Positions 43,636-54,012 of a stretch of DNA of 64,000 bases are shown piece by piece; the stretch's first letter is position 1; every line of letters starts with the position of its first letter. The DNA comes from Dactylorhiza incarnata. Its lineage: Eukaryota; Streptophyta; Magnoliopsida; Asparagales; Orchidaceae. A model generated the notes under the pieces. The model saw nothing but the letters and a program-made list of their open reading frames with translations. It was not told the DNA's origin and did no database searches. Both the position numbers and the translations under genes were made by a program. The stretch spans positions 1,860,001 to 1,924,000 of the forward strand of contig JAWHQI010000263.1 in NCBI GenBank assembly GCA_033032865.1, in the 5' to 3' direction.

Positions 43636-44968
43636 TGTTGGATCGATTGGCGCACTTAGAGGGGGGTGAATAAGGGAATAAAAATTCTTTGTAATAATAT
43701 TATGAAAATTACTAAATTGTTTTATAATATGAGAAAGGCAAAATAACAATTTAGCTAATTTGTGAGAATATCATAATAACCAAGTTTAGAAACAAGTATT
43801 AAATTGTTTATCGATGAAAGAGATTGAACTAAACAATTTAGATAAAGTAATTAGAATTGAAAACTTAGTAACAAATATTTTAGAGATAACGCCAAAGGAG
43901 AGAAATCAAGTAAACACAAATAGAGACATGATTGTATTTATATAAAAAGGTGTTTACATAAATTTGATTTCAATATCGCTATAAATCGGAGGCGTACAAA
44001 TGTAAATATCTTTTCCTTTTCTATACTGACTTGTATCCCCACAAACCGGTTGGCTTTAGCCTATCCTTCCCCGGATATGGCCTCAAGCCGCTCTAGCCAA
44101 TCCCTCCCCGGATATGGCTTCGAGCACCCCTAGATCTAATCACCTAGAACTAGTCGCCAACACAAGGCGAATTTCTCCCTTAGTCCTACCCAGACCTAGT
44201 CGCCAACACAAGGCGAATTCTCTAAACGGTTACAAAAATATATGAAATGAAAATAAAGATAACAATAATAAAACTCTCTATATGAGATCTTCTGAAGTCG
44301 GAGATGAAGGATCGCTGTAGTATGAGCGAGGTCGAAGCGATCGTCCTTCGGATGTAGCGTGACGTTGTCTTCCTCCAGAATTCTCCTTAAGCTTTTAGTG
44401 GGAGATCCATCTTCGGCAGCATAACAACAATAGAGTTGTGGCACTTGCAATCTCTCTGGGATGGATGGCCAAAACGAGAAAGAGCCCATCAATTTATATA
44501 ACTTGAAGATAGCGCATGCTGTAGCTCCTAGCGCCTGCGGTAGCGTTCATGTGGAGCGGTTGCGAAACCGTCGGCGGCGTGGCGCTGCGCACGAACTTGA
44601 GATAGCGCTGGCGGTAGCGCTCGTGTGGAGCGGTTGCGAAACCGTCGGCGGCGTGGCGCTGTGCACGAACTTGAGCTAGCGCCTGGCGGTAGCGCTAGCG
44701 CTGGCGATAGCGCTAAGGAACCACTGAGACGAAACCGCTGAGACGGAACCGCTGAGACGAAACCGCTGAGACGAAATGATCTACCGCGAAGCGTTAACAC
44801 TAACGCTGGCGGTAGTGCATTCTTCCAGATGTTTGAATTCAGCTGCTTTCTACCTGTGGAGTATTGCACCTATAGTTCCTGCACACTATAAACACACGAC
44901 AAGCAAGATCAAATACAATTTAGGATTTGTTATTCTCAAACAAAGGGATGTGACACAAATGTCCAACA
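43636..44968 (-). repeat. Element E, 5' LTR
   Basis: 1333 bp, TGTTGGATCGATTGG to GTCCAACA on the plus strand. A repeated GAAACCGCTGAGAC block occurs more often here (44727-44775) than in the 3' LTR, which accounts for part of the length difference. Confidence 0.88.
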
Positions 44969-45005
44969 CCGACCTCCGTCGTCGCCTCCCAACCATGATG
45001 GTGAA

Positions 45006-45895
45006 TAGGGGTGCAAGTTGAGTTGATCCGGCTCGTGAGCTCGATGAGCCAGCTCAAAAAAAGCTCGACTCGAGCTCGAGCCAGTTGAGCTCGAGCTTGA
45101 TTGCTCTTGTTCATGAGCTCGCGAGCCAGCTTGCAAGCTTTTTGGAGAATATTTTTTTAAATATATATACACACACACACACACACACGAGCAGCTCCGC
45201 ACGGGCTTCGTCCATGCTCGCTGACTCTTAGCGGGCGTTGCGCCTGCATTCGAGCAGGGTGCGCCCGCATTCAACAGTACCCGGCTGGCGACGGCGGGCT
45301 TTGCCCGCAACATATACATATGAGTACTCAAAATGACCGTAAAAAATATACATTAATATTTCATAATTATTTTTTTCAAAAACATTTATACTTTAACAAA
45401 AAATCATTTTAAAGTAAGTCATTATATTTTAAAATTAGTTTGTGTAGGCCTAATGATAATCTACCATAGTAGGTCTAGGTGATCTACTAAAAACTTTTGG
45501 ATTTTATGAATTTCCATCGTTATTTTTATTATAAGTATATGATGTAATTACACAAATAGTCATTATATTTTATGAATTTCCATTTTTTATGATATATGTT
45601 AAGTTATTGGAGTAAAAGAATGAGAATATATTTGACAATTTTGATTGTCACAAAAGACAACTTCTATATAGTAGTTAAAGATATATATATATATAAATAG
45701 GCACATGAGCCAAAAGCTCGCGAGCAACTCGAGCTCGACTCGAGCTCGAAAGCTCGAAAGCTCGAGCTCGAGCTCAATATACTGGTCTCGAGCTCGAGCT
45801 CGAGCCAAGCAGGATGAGCTCGACGAGCTCGAGCTCGAGCTCGAATTTGGGATTTTTGCCAAGCTCGACTCAAGCTCGACTCGTTTAAACCCCTA
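45006..45895. mobile_element. hAT-like non-autonomous element
   Basis: Short inverted ends TAGGGGTGCAA and TTTAAACCCCTA are flanked by ATGGTGAA (44998-45005) and GTAGTGAA (45896-45903), an 8-bp duplication with two mismatches. Both subterminal regions are packed with GAGCTCGAGCTC-type words that pair across the element. A CA/AC microsatellite lies at about 45167-45189. The serine- and arginine-rich frames on both strands are products of the GAGCTC repeats. No transposase is seen. Confidence 0.75.
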
Positions 45896-46047
45896 GTAGT
45901 GAATCGCCCCATCATGAGGGTGCGAAATGTAAAATCTCTCATCATTGGGGTGCAGATAGTAGAATCCCCCCTCCATCATGGGGGTGCGGATAATAAAATC
46001 TTCTATCACGTGAGTGCGGATTGCCGCACCCTTTCCCATCATGAGGG
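45896..46047. repeat. GC-rich locus, right part, with about 40-bp degenerate tandem repeats
   Basis: Four or five copies of CATCATGAGGGTGCGGAT followed by AT-rich spacers continue the locus broken at 14564. Element D starts at 46048, inside the last GAGGGTG word, so its GAGGG duplication lies at 46043-46047. Confidence 0.6.
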
Positions 46048-46946
46048 TGTTAAATTTTTCGTGCTGCTACCAATCAAGTACACCAACGATGAACAAAGAG
46101 AGCTATATTATAACTAGGGAAACAATTTACAATATAGACACGCTGAATACAAGGTGCATACACCTTGATTCACAACAGCTGAGATAAAGATAGAAAAACT
46201 TGTCGCGGACTAGGTCCGCTTCTCCACTTAGTGTCGTTGAGCTTGTCAACGCACTCTCCACTTCACAACACACTCAACCATGCACTCTTCACCTCACAGT
46301 GCACTCTCCACCTCTTGCTGAGGTATGGGTTGGGGGTTGGACTCTCTTGGGGTGTAGGCACACTCCCACTCTCTCCCAACTCTTATCTTCTCTCTCACAC
46401 TTCTCTTCACTCTCACACTCCTCTTCACGTTCACACTCCTCTTTTTCTTTTCTTTTTATCTCTACTAGAGGGCGGGGGGGGGGGGGGGGGGGGGGGGAGG
46501 AATGCACACACCTAACACATGCACTCGCCCCCCCCCCCCATTTTCCACTCGGCATTCACCCACTCGGCAAACACACATCCACGCACACCACCCCACTCGG
46601 CAGCCCTTCAAGAGGACTCGCCAATCACCCCATTCGACAGCCCCCCTAGGCCCACTCGGCTGCCCCCTCTACAAGCTCTACTCGGCAACCCCACACTCCA
46701 CGAGCACTCGCCCAACAATGCTCCACTCGCCTGTCAATGCTCCACTCGGCAACCCCTAGGTAGCCTAACCTTCACTTGGCAATTCCACTTGCCAGCACAT
46801 GTGCACTCGCCTAGCACAGCCTCTACTCGCCTGCACCCACTTGATGCACTCGCCAAACACCTGCACTGGCTCCATTCGCCCATGCACTCGCCCCGGCTCC
46901 AACATCCCACTCGCCCTCTCTACTTTAGCATACTTCAACTTCAACA
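46048..46946 (-). repeat. Element D, 3' LTR
   Basis: 899 bp, TGTTAAATTTTTCG to CTTCAACA on the plus strand. Contains a C/T-rich stretch, a G-run of about 27 bases (46471-46500) and, in its last 420 bp, about 19 ACTCGCC/ACTCGGC words. Frames across it are low-complexity (H/T/P/S-rich) and are not genes. Confidence 0.92.
46500..46925. repeat. Array of ACTCG(C/G)C words in element D LTR
   Basis: CACTCGCC or CACTCGGC, with a few variants such as ATTCGCC and ACTTGGC, recurs about every 20-25 bases some 19 times. The spacers differ, so this is a motif array, not an ordinary satellite. In element orientation it lies near the LTR start, where enhancers usually sit. Confidence 0.75.
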
Positions 46947-47531
46947 CTCCCCCTTGAAGTGAGCTTCAGGGACAACTCCAAGGCATGCGCGAAGCTTCTT
47001 GAACGCCCCCGCAGATAGGGGCTTTGTGAAGATGTCCGCCAGGTTCTCCTCACTCCGCACGTGCTCCACCGCAAGCAATCCACCCAACACCTTCTCTCGG
47101 ATGAAGTGGTGCTCGATCTCTATGTGCTTTGTCCTTGCGTGATAGACAGGGTTGGTTGCCAGCTTCAGAACACTCTCGTTGTCTCCACGCAGCACAGTAG
47201 GTCCTCTGACCTTCTCATCCACATCTTCCACCAGCCTCCTCAACCAGACACACTCCTGAGCTGCTTAGGACGACGCCTTGTACTCAGCCTCAGTGGTGGA
47301 AAGGGAAATGGAGTCCTGCTTCTTGCTACACCACGAGATGGCAGTGGCTCTACACATGAACAAGTAACCTGATGTCGACTTGTGGTCATCAGCGTCACCT
47401 GCGTATTCTGCATCTGTTTAACCATGCAGCTTGAAGTCGGTCCTCCCTCCATGGAACAACCCCATCTCCAGGGTCCCCTTCACATACTTCAGTATCCCCT
47501 TGACTGCCTCCAGATGAGGCTTCCGCGGCTC
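46944..47531 (-). pseudogene. Element D RNase H and C-terminal end of pol
   Basis: Minus-strand copia RNase [60 protein letters not shown] and ENLADIFTKPL in the usual order. Three in-frame stops break it: TAG at about 47532, TAA near 47416 and TAA near 47264. The last codons HFKGEC overlap the polypurine tract, and the stop TGA is made by the first bases of the LTR (46941-46943). RNase H would remove the RNA template during replication. Confidence 0.88.
46947..46957 (-). promoter_or_regulatory. Element D polypurine tract
   Basis: Minus strand CAAGGGGGAG directly precedes the LTR start TGTTGA. It is also coding for the end of pol, so primer function and protein sequence share the same bases. 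Confidence 0.85.
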
Positions 47532-48480
47532 CTACATGTACCGACTCACTCGGCCGACAGCAAAGGCGATGTCCGGCCTTGTGATGGTCAGATAGATAAG
47601 ACTCCCCACCAGTTCCCGGAAGATCTTCGGATCAGGAAGAATCCTCCCTTCTTCCTTCCGAAGCTTCAGCCCAATCTCCAGTGGAATGGAGCTGCTCTTC
47701 CCCTCCTTCATGCCGAATCTCTCGACGATCTTATCGGCATAAGCCTTCTGGGTCACGAGCAGCCCGCCACTTCTCTTCTCCACTTGAAGTCCAAGGAAAT
47801 GGTGCAGTTCACCAAGATCCTTCATCTCAAACCGTATGGCTAGCTGGTGTCTCAGCACCGCGACCTCTTCACTGTTGTTACCAGTCACGATCATGTCGTC
47901 GACGTACAACAACACCAGCACGTGAAGATCTCCACTCTTCTTCACAAACATGCTAGAGTCTGAGTCCGAGGCATCGTAACCACAGAACTGCAGATACTCT
48001 GCAATCTTCCCATACCAGGCTCTCGGCGCCTGTTTCGACCCATAGAGGGCTTTCTTCAGCTTGCAGACATGACGTGGCTGAGACTTGGATACGTATCCAG
48101 GTGGTTGCACCATGAATATGTCCTTGTCTATCTCTCCGTATAGGAATGCATTCTTCACATCCAGCTTCCACATCTTCCACCCTCTACACGCTGCTAGGGC
48201 AATGACCGTCCTCACCGACGTCATCTTCGCCACAGGACTGAAGGTCTCCTCATAGTCCTCTCTATCGGTTTGTGAGAAACCTCGAGCGACAAGCCTAGCA
48301 TTGTACCGCTCTACTTCTCCATCAGCCCTCTTCTTCACCTTGTACACCCACTTGCAGGTGACATGTTTGATGCCCTCCACCATGGGAACAAGGTCCCATG
48401 TCTCATTCTTCTTTAGGGCCTCCATCTCCTCATCCATGGCCACGTCCCACTCCTTGGTGCCAACAACATCTTCAAAGCGG
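47532..48480 (-). pseudogene. Element D reverse transcriptase
   Basis: Copia RVT_2-type polymerase on the minus strand: KWVYKVKKRADG, YNARLVARGFSQ, PVAKMTSVRTVIALA, KLDVKNAFLYGE, LKKALYGSKQAPRAWY, then the catalytic VLLYVDDMIVTG and FLGLQVEK. The frame is open for 303 codons from 48443 down to a TAG at 47532. It would copy the element RNA into DNA. A frameshift near 48480-48490 separates it from the upstream linker and integrase. Confidence 0.92.
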
Positions 48481-49602
48481 CAGGTTCCCTCTCATCGAGT
48501 GGTCCTGCGAAGAAGCAAGAGACCAAACTCACGAAGTTCCCCTCCTTATAGCGAGCAGGCGGGACGATGGTCCGCTTCGACCTCCTCAAGGCTTGGCCAC
48601 TTTCTACCGCTCCGGTAGAGTCCTCCTCTCCAGCTCCTCCTTCAACTTCTCTCAAAGCAGCGCTCCCCCTGCTTCTAGAGCTTGAAGCTGCACCTGATCC
48701 AGAAGCTCCCCCTGAGCCAGATGCTCCCCTTGAGCCAGATGGCGATGGGGCACTTGGAGATACCTCCAACTCCACCATAGAGTCCTCAGTGACTCTCTCT
48801 TCTTTCCTGCTTGATTCTCCACTCTCCGGCAGCACCACAGAAGAGACTCCCTAATACGAGATCAGTTCGTCAAACACCACGTCGTGCGAGACGACGAACT
48901 TGTGGGTCTGCGGGTTCATGCACTTCCATCCCTTCTTCCTCTCGTCGTAGCCGATGAAGACACACTTCCTCGCTTTCGGCTCCAACTTGGTTCTCTCAGC
49001 CTCTGGAACGAGCACGAAGCAGGTAGAGCCAAACACCCTCATGTGACTCACATCTGGCTTCTCCCCGAACATGAGTTGGTGTGGAGACACCATCCTGTTG
49101 GGGCTCAGAGGTAGCCGGTTGATCACATGGGTAGCACATGCCATTACCTCCGCCCATAAGGCTTTGGGAATCCCTTTGGCATGTAGCCAACTCCTGGTAG
49201 TCTCCCCCATATGGCGGATATTCCTCTCTGTGATCCCATTTTGTTGAGGGGTGTGGGCGCAAGAGAGCTCTCGACGGATGCCGAATTTCCTGCAGAAAGA
49301 GTTAAAAGCGTTAGAGGTAAACTCCCCCCATTATCACTTCTTAACTTCTTCACCCTCAGGTTCAGCCTTCCCTCCACTAGTTCCTTCCACTCCTGGAACT
49401 TCTCAAACACTTCCGCCTTCTCCCTCATGAAGTAAACCCACGTGTAGTGGGTGTAGTCATCCACCAAGACCAGCGCATACTTGTTTCCTCCATATGTCAG
49501 GGTGGAGCATGGCCCCATCACATCAGCGTGTACGCACTCAAGAGGTGCCCTACACCTGGTCTCCGACTTGTCAAATGGAAGTCGATGTGACTTTCCAAAT
49601 TG
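48413..49602 (-). pseudogene. Element D integrase (core and C-terminus) with linker to RT
   Basis: Reading down from element C: GKSHRLPF, VHADVMGPCSTLTYGGNKY (first D), DDYTHYTWVYF, KLRSDNGG (second D), a frameshift at about 49320-49330 in a G-run, then WAEVMACATHVINRLP and VFGSTCFVLVPE. A TAA at 48851-48853 follows DELISY. The linker 48838-48413 is serine, glycine and proline rich with an EEARDQ-like basic patch, and ends in the frameshift before RT. It is the DNA-joining enzyme of the element, here inactivated. Confidence 0.85.
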
Positions 49603-49607
49603 GCAGC

Positions 49608-50403
49608 TGTACAACCCCATATTCGCCGAGTGGGCCCCCAGACCCGAAAGGAGGGACCAAGGGACAAGAGTCGTACCCCACAGACCATTCGCCCAAGTCA
49701 AGGGAAGGGACGGACCACAGGGCGAATGTGGTCCCTCCCTCAAAGCACCCGCGTGGCGGTAAGGGGTGTAGGCGAATGAAGAGTAGCAATAGACGAGACG
49801 GTTTGCGAGTGACACCTTCGCGGACCACCCGCCCAGGGCTCAGGAGCGCCCGACGAGCGTGAGCAGGTTGAGCATCTCGTGTGCGGGCACTCGCCCGGCC
49901 AAACGGAGCGAGAGGGGAGTCTGGCGAGTGGTGCTCTCACAGACCACTCGCCTCCAAGGGCCGTTAGGTGAAAATGACCTAGATACCCCTGGTGGGCTGC
50001 CGATAGCCCTTCAGAACAGCAGAGTTTGGCTGTTAGCAGACCAATCTGGGGTGCGGTTAATAAAACCAGAAGGCGGATTCATGTTATTTGCAGACCAGTC
50101 TGGAGAATCTATAAATAGACCCTTAAGGGCACCTTGGAGGAGGACCGATTTTAGAGAGAATCCTCTCCTCCAGGCAGGTTTTGGTTGGCTGCTAGTGCCC
50201 TCCAAGGTGCCCGCCTGAGCTTTGGTTTGGGAGGGGAAGCTCTCTAAGATCTTCCGGGTGTGTGGCGGGACCTCCTCGCTACAGCCTTGGGTCTGTTCTA
50301 GTTTTCTCGTCTACCGTCAGGAGAGTTTGGTGAGAGAGAAGTAAGCGCCGGCTACACCCCCCAGTGGGTCCGAACTCAAGGAGACCGGTTGTCGGTTTCA
50401 ACA
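49608..50403 (+). repeat. Element C, 5' LTR
   Basis: Starts TGTACAACCCC and ends GGTTTCAACA. It differs from the 3' LTR at roughly a dozen sites. A TATA-like TCTATAAATAGACCC at about 50108-50122 is a good candidate for the start of the genomic RNA. Several ACTCGCC words are present. Confidence 0.93.
50108..50122 (+). promoter_or_regulatory. TATA box in element C LTR
   Basis: TCTATAAATAGACCC occurs in both LTRs (also at about 61610), placed two thirds into the LTR as expected of a U3-R border. Confidence 0.65.
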
Positions 50404-50407
50404 TTTT

Positions 50408-50427
50408 TGGTGCGGTGAGCGTAGACC
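50408..50427 (+). promoter_or_regulatory. Element C primer-binding site (tRNA-Phe)
   Basis: TGGTGCGGTGAGCGTAGACC lies four bases after the LTR and complements the 3' end of plant tRNA-Phe over its first 15 bases, with mismatches further in. Confidence 0.88.
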
Positions 50428-50461
50428 GTAGCTGGTGAAGGAAAATCTCAAACTGGACTTG

Positions 50462-52355
50462 ATGACGGGAGATGGGGGAAATGGTTCCGACTCAGGCCAC
50501 TCGCAGCCACCGGCGACAACAGAGTGGCCAGAGATGTTCGAGAAGTTCAAACGAGAATTCCTGCAGATGGTTCTCGCCAGGAGGAGCGAGTGCGAGACCC
50601 CAGTAGTTCCCGTGGTCTCGCCCCCGCAGATTGGCGAGAACGCCCCGGGGCAGCGACACGGGAAGGAGGTGCCAGCGGAGGCGAGTGCGCGAGATCTCCC
50701 CGGGCGGCAGCTGTTCAACTCTCCGCCGAGTGCGGAGGTGTGCGAGTTGGCCCCGCGCGAGGGGACCACTCGCCGAGCAAGAGAAGGGAGCCCCTTCTGC
50801 GAGTTGATTCTATTGGCCCCAGTGCCAGAGGGGTTCCGAGGGCCGGAGATGTCCTATTATACCGGCAAGGATGACCCAGTCGTCCATCTGCAATAGTTTG
50901 AGGACATGGTCTCGATTCTTCCCATGTCGGACGCCTTTCAATGCCGACTCTTCGCAACCACTCTAAAGGAGAAATCTAGGGACTGGTTCCACCAGCTCCC
51001 CGTGGGTTCCATCTATGCCTTCAACGATCTGCGTTGGAGCTTCCGACTGCGCTTCTCGACGTCAAAGAAGAGAAAGAAAGACGCAGAGTCCCTCTTCAAG
51101 ATCAAGCATGGGCAAGGAGAATCACTGGCCCATTACATGGACAAGTTCCAGGAGGAGGTCCACCTCGTGCAGGAGGTGCCGGGGTTCACCCTCCAGATGG
51201 CATTCATCGTAGGGTTGCGAGATGGGTTCTTCAAAATGAACCTGAAGAGAAGGCCTCCTCTCTCCTTTGAGGAGTTGATGGAGCGTGCGACAGAGGAGAT
51301 AGAAGGGGAGGCAGCCAATCCGGAGTTTTACAGGAGGTTGGCGAAGATGAGCGAGCCCGAGATGAGGCGGCATGAAGGAAGAAGAAGGGAGGAACCCAGG
51401 GGCCAGGGGTACGAAAGGCAGCAGCGGGATTGGAGACGTCAGGAACCCAATAACCGGCTGACCTGGAGGCGTCAGGAGGGACCGACGAGAGGTCAAGAAG
51501 GGGGATACCGAGGAAGGGAGCAGGAGGGGGTCAACCAAGAGTGGAGGCAAGGCCCCAGGCCCCCTCACCCTCCCCGGGATCAAGCTATGGCGGTAGGCCG
51601 AGGAAGAGGAGGAAGAAGGGGAAGAGGTGGAAGAGGGGGCAGGGTGGCATGGCCTTACTGTGACTTCTATCAGGAGGAAGGTCATGCAACGGCCACCTGC
51701 CCGGAATTCTTGGAGATGAGAGGGAGAGGTCTGCCACGGCGGCAGCAGGCCAGGATCGAGGAAGTGATCCCAGAGGCGGAGGAGGACAGGTGCGAAGATA
51801 GGACAAACGTAGGAGCCAGGGGAGGGATCGGGGTGATCCACGACGGGGTCGGAATTGAGGCAACTCGCAAGAGGAGCTTCCAGGCGATGTATAGGAGAGA
51901 CGTCGCATCGGCTTCCCAGACCCCACCCTCCTCGCAGAAGCTCACTTTCTCATCAGAAGACATGCCCGACTACGAGGACCCGTTCTGTGACGCTTTGGAG
52001 ATCCAGACGGCGATAGAAAACTTCACGGTCTCCCGTATCTTGGTGGACAATGGGAGCTCCGTGAATGTCATCTTCAAGAAAGCTTTCGACGCATTGGAGG
52101 TGGAAAAGAAAAGGGTGCAGGCCTCCGATGGGCCGTTGTTCGGCTTTTCGGGGGAGAGGAAAGAGGTTGAGGGAGGAGTTGGCCTCCAGGTGTCGTTGGG
52201 AGGAGTCCCGAGGAATTGTCGATTCGTCATTGTGGACGCCCCGAGCAGCTACAATGCAATATTTGGACGCCCACTCATTCGCACCTTCCGATGCGTGCCC
52301 TCATCTTATCACCAGTGCTTGAAATTCCACGACGGAGGGGTCCAGGTCCGGATCC
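50462..52355 (+). pseudogene. Element C gag and protease
   Basis: Start ATG 50462 is the first after the PBS. Gag has DPVVHLQ-stop-FEDMVS, with TAG 50894-50896 in place of a conserved Trp, then WFHQLPVGSIYAFNDL, QEEVHLVQEVPG, a long R/E/G-rich region and a knuckle-like CDFYQEEGHATATC in which the second metal ligand is Tyr. The retropepsin-like protease follows: RILVDNGSSVNVIF (catalytic D) and NAIFGRPLIRTF. The frame is lost in a G-run at 52356-52362, beyond which pol continues one base out. Apart from that stop and the shift the frame is open for about 630 codons. Confidence 0.87.
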
Positions 52356-52362
52356 GGGGGGG

Positions 52363-53648
52363 ATGCGAAGGTGGCAAGACAGTGTTATGTTACTGCCGTC
52401 AACACCATCTCCTGGATGGAGGAAGCTGAGAAGATGGATGAGGATATGAAGGGGCAGGAGGGGCCGGAAGAAGAAAGGATGGAGGGGAGAGTTGAGGAAG
52501 AAGGCAGGATCCGAGGAGAAGGGATGGAGATGTCTCAGGAGGAGCGAGTCGAGCCCATGGAGGGGGAAGCTAGAGCGGGAGAGGAGATCCCGGTTGAAGG
52601 GAGAAGTGCCGGGGGCAAGTGGGAAGAGCCGGCCCGTCTTGAGGCGGCGGAAGAAGTGGTCGAGATGGAGGTCACCACCCAAGGAGGAAGGGTGGAGAAG
52701 GTGCGGATCATCGGGGGCCTCGGCCCGGAGGACAGGAGGAGGATGCTGGAGTGCATCCAAAGGAGTGTGGACATCTTCGCATGGAACGCGGCGGACATGC
52801 CCAACATCGACGCGGACGTGGCTTGCCATAGGCTCAATCTTGAGCCTAGAGCCCGCCCCATCCGACAGAAGAGGAGGACCATAGCCGACAAGCTCGAAGC
52901 GCCGATCCGCGAGGAGGTGGTCAAGCTCCTTGAAGCAGGTTTTGTGTCGGAGATCCAATATCCAGGCTGGGTCTCCAATGTCGTCATGGTAAAAAAGGGC
53001 GATGGCCGCTGACGTATGTGTATTGACTTCTCTTTGTTAAACAAAGCCTGCCCTAAGGATTGTTATCCCTTGCCTCGGATCGACGCGCTGGTTGATTCAG
53101 CCGTCGGTTTTTCTGTGATGAGCTTTTTGGATGCTTTTTCAGGTTATCACCAGATCAGGATGCACCCCCCGGATGTCAAAGATGTCTCATTCATCACCAG
53201 GGAAGGATGCTACTGTTATAAGATGATGCCCTTTGGGCTGAAAAATGCAGGAGCAACCTACCAGAGGATGATGGACCGGGACTTTCGGGAGCAAAGAGGA
53301 AGAAACTTGGAAGTTTATGTAGACGACCTCATGATAAAAAGCAAAAGCGTAAGTTCCCACCTCCAGGACCTGGAGGAGACATTCGCTACTTTGCGCAAGT
53401 ACAAGATGCGGCTAAACCCCCTGAAGTGCGTATTCAGGGCCAGCAAGGGAAAGTTCCTGGGTCACCTTCTCACCCCATCGGGGGTAGAACCTAACCCGAA
53501 TAAGGTGAAGGCCATCATGGAGTTAGGATCGCCGCGAAACACCAAGGAAGTCCAACGGCTGACCGGTAAGCTCGCAGGGTTGAGTAGGTTCCTCTCCCGG
53601 GCGGGGGAGAAATGCTCCCCGTTCTTCAAAGTATTGCGAGGTAATCAG
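52363..53648 (+). pseudogene. Element C reverse transcriptase (partial)
   Basis: After an acidic linker (52420-52700) come the RT blocks FAWNAADMPNIDADVACHRL, VKLLEAGFVSEIQYPGWVSN, a TGA at 53010-53012 where a Trp is conserved, MCIDFSLLNKACPKD, MSFLDAFSGYHQI, MMPFGLKNAGATYQRMMD and the catalytic LEVYVDDLMIKS. The connection region begins (FLGHLLTPSGVEPN) and then stops near 53645, where a deletion joins it to the end of integrase. RNase H is absent. Confidence 0.9.
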
Positions 53649-53935
53649 AGGTCCGAGATCTCGCCACCATTCGACAAGAAGAGGTTAAGCGGCGGATGGC
53701 CAAATACTTTGACAAGCACGTCCGGATCAAGCAGTTCGAAAAGGGTGACCTCGTGTTAAAGAACGTCGACGCGGCCGGGAGGTCAGCCACGGTAGGAAAA
53801 CTTAATCCCAATTGGGAAGGTCCTTATATTGTAAAAGAAGCTTTAAAATCAGGGGGGTATCACCTCCGGAATGTGGAGGGCGAGCCCATTGGTCATACGT
53901 GGAGCGACGATGATCTAAAGCGTTTTTATCCCTAA
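53649..53935 (+). pseudogene. Element C integrase C-terminal domain
   Basis: Beyond the deletion junction the sequence encodes VRDLATIRQEEVKRRMAKYF, then GKLNPNWEGPYIVKEAL and ends HTWSDDDLKRFYP with TAA 53933-53935, the same ending as element B. This is the DNA-binding tail of Ty3-type integrase. The zinc-binding part and D,D,E core are missing. It is out of frame with the RT remnant. Confidence 0.88.
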
Positions 53936-54012
53936 GGTCATGTAATAGTAATGATGCCTATCTCTAAGCTTGATTCTTCTTATACATGCGCATGGTGTAA
54001 TGGTTTGGGTGA

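Larger units (their letters stand above)
14565..44968 (-). mobile_element. Element E: Sirevirus-like Ty1/copia element, non-autonomous, host of A and B
   Basis: Two similar LTRs (14565-15874 and 43636-44968) are flanked by the same 5-bp duplication CCGAC (14560-14564 and 44969-44973). On the minus strand the order is 5' LTR, PBS, gag relic, AT-rich internal DNA, PPT cluster, 3' LTR. Its own internal sequence totals about 5.8 kb (15875-18142, 29536-32352, 42942-43635). Only gag-like coding is visible: no reverse transcriptase, RNase H or integrase motif was found, so it was mobilised by a relative. The lineage call rests on the gag style, the initiator-Met PBS and the repeated polypurine tracts. 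Confidence 0.8.

Noticed and set aside
45599..45945. Serine/arginine-rich splicing-factor-like proteins in the hAT-like element
   Set aside because: They are translations of GAGCTC repeats, which give S, R, E and L codons on both strands.
46200..46962. His/Thr/Pro-rich frames in the element D LTR
   Set aside because: They are caused by C/T-rich sequence and the ACTCGCC motif array; the counterpart LTR has shifted frames.
49859..50218. 119-codon frame in element C LTR as a gene
   Set aside because: It occurs in both LTRs (also 61361-61720), spans the TATA box and start of transcription, and has no known domain.
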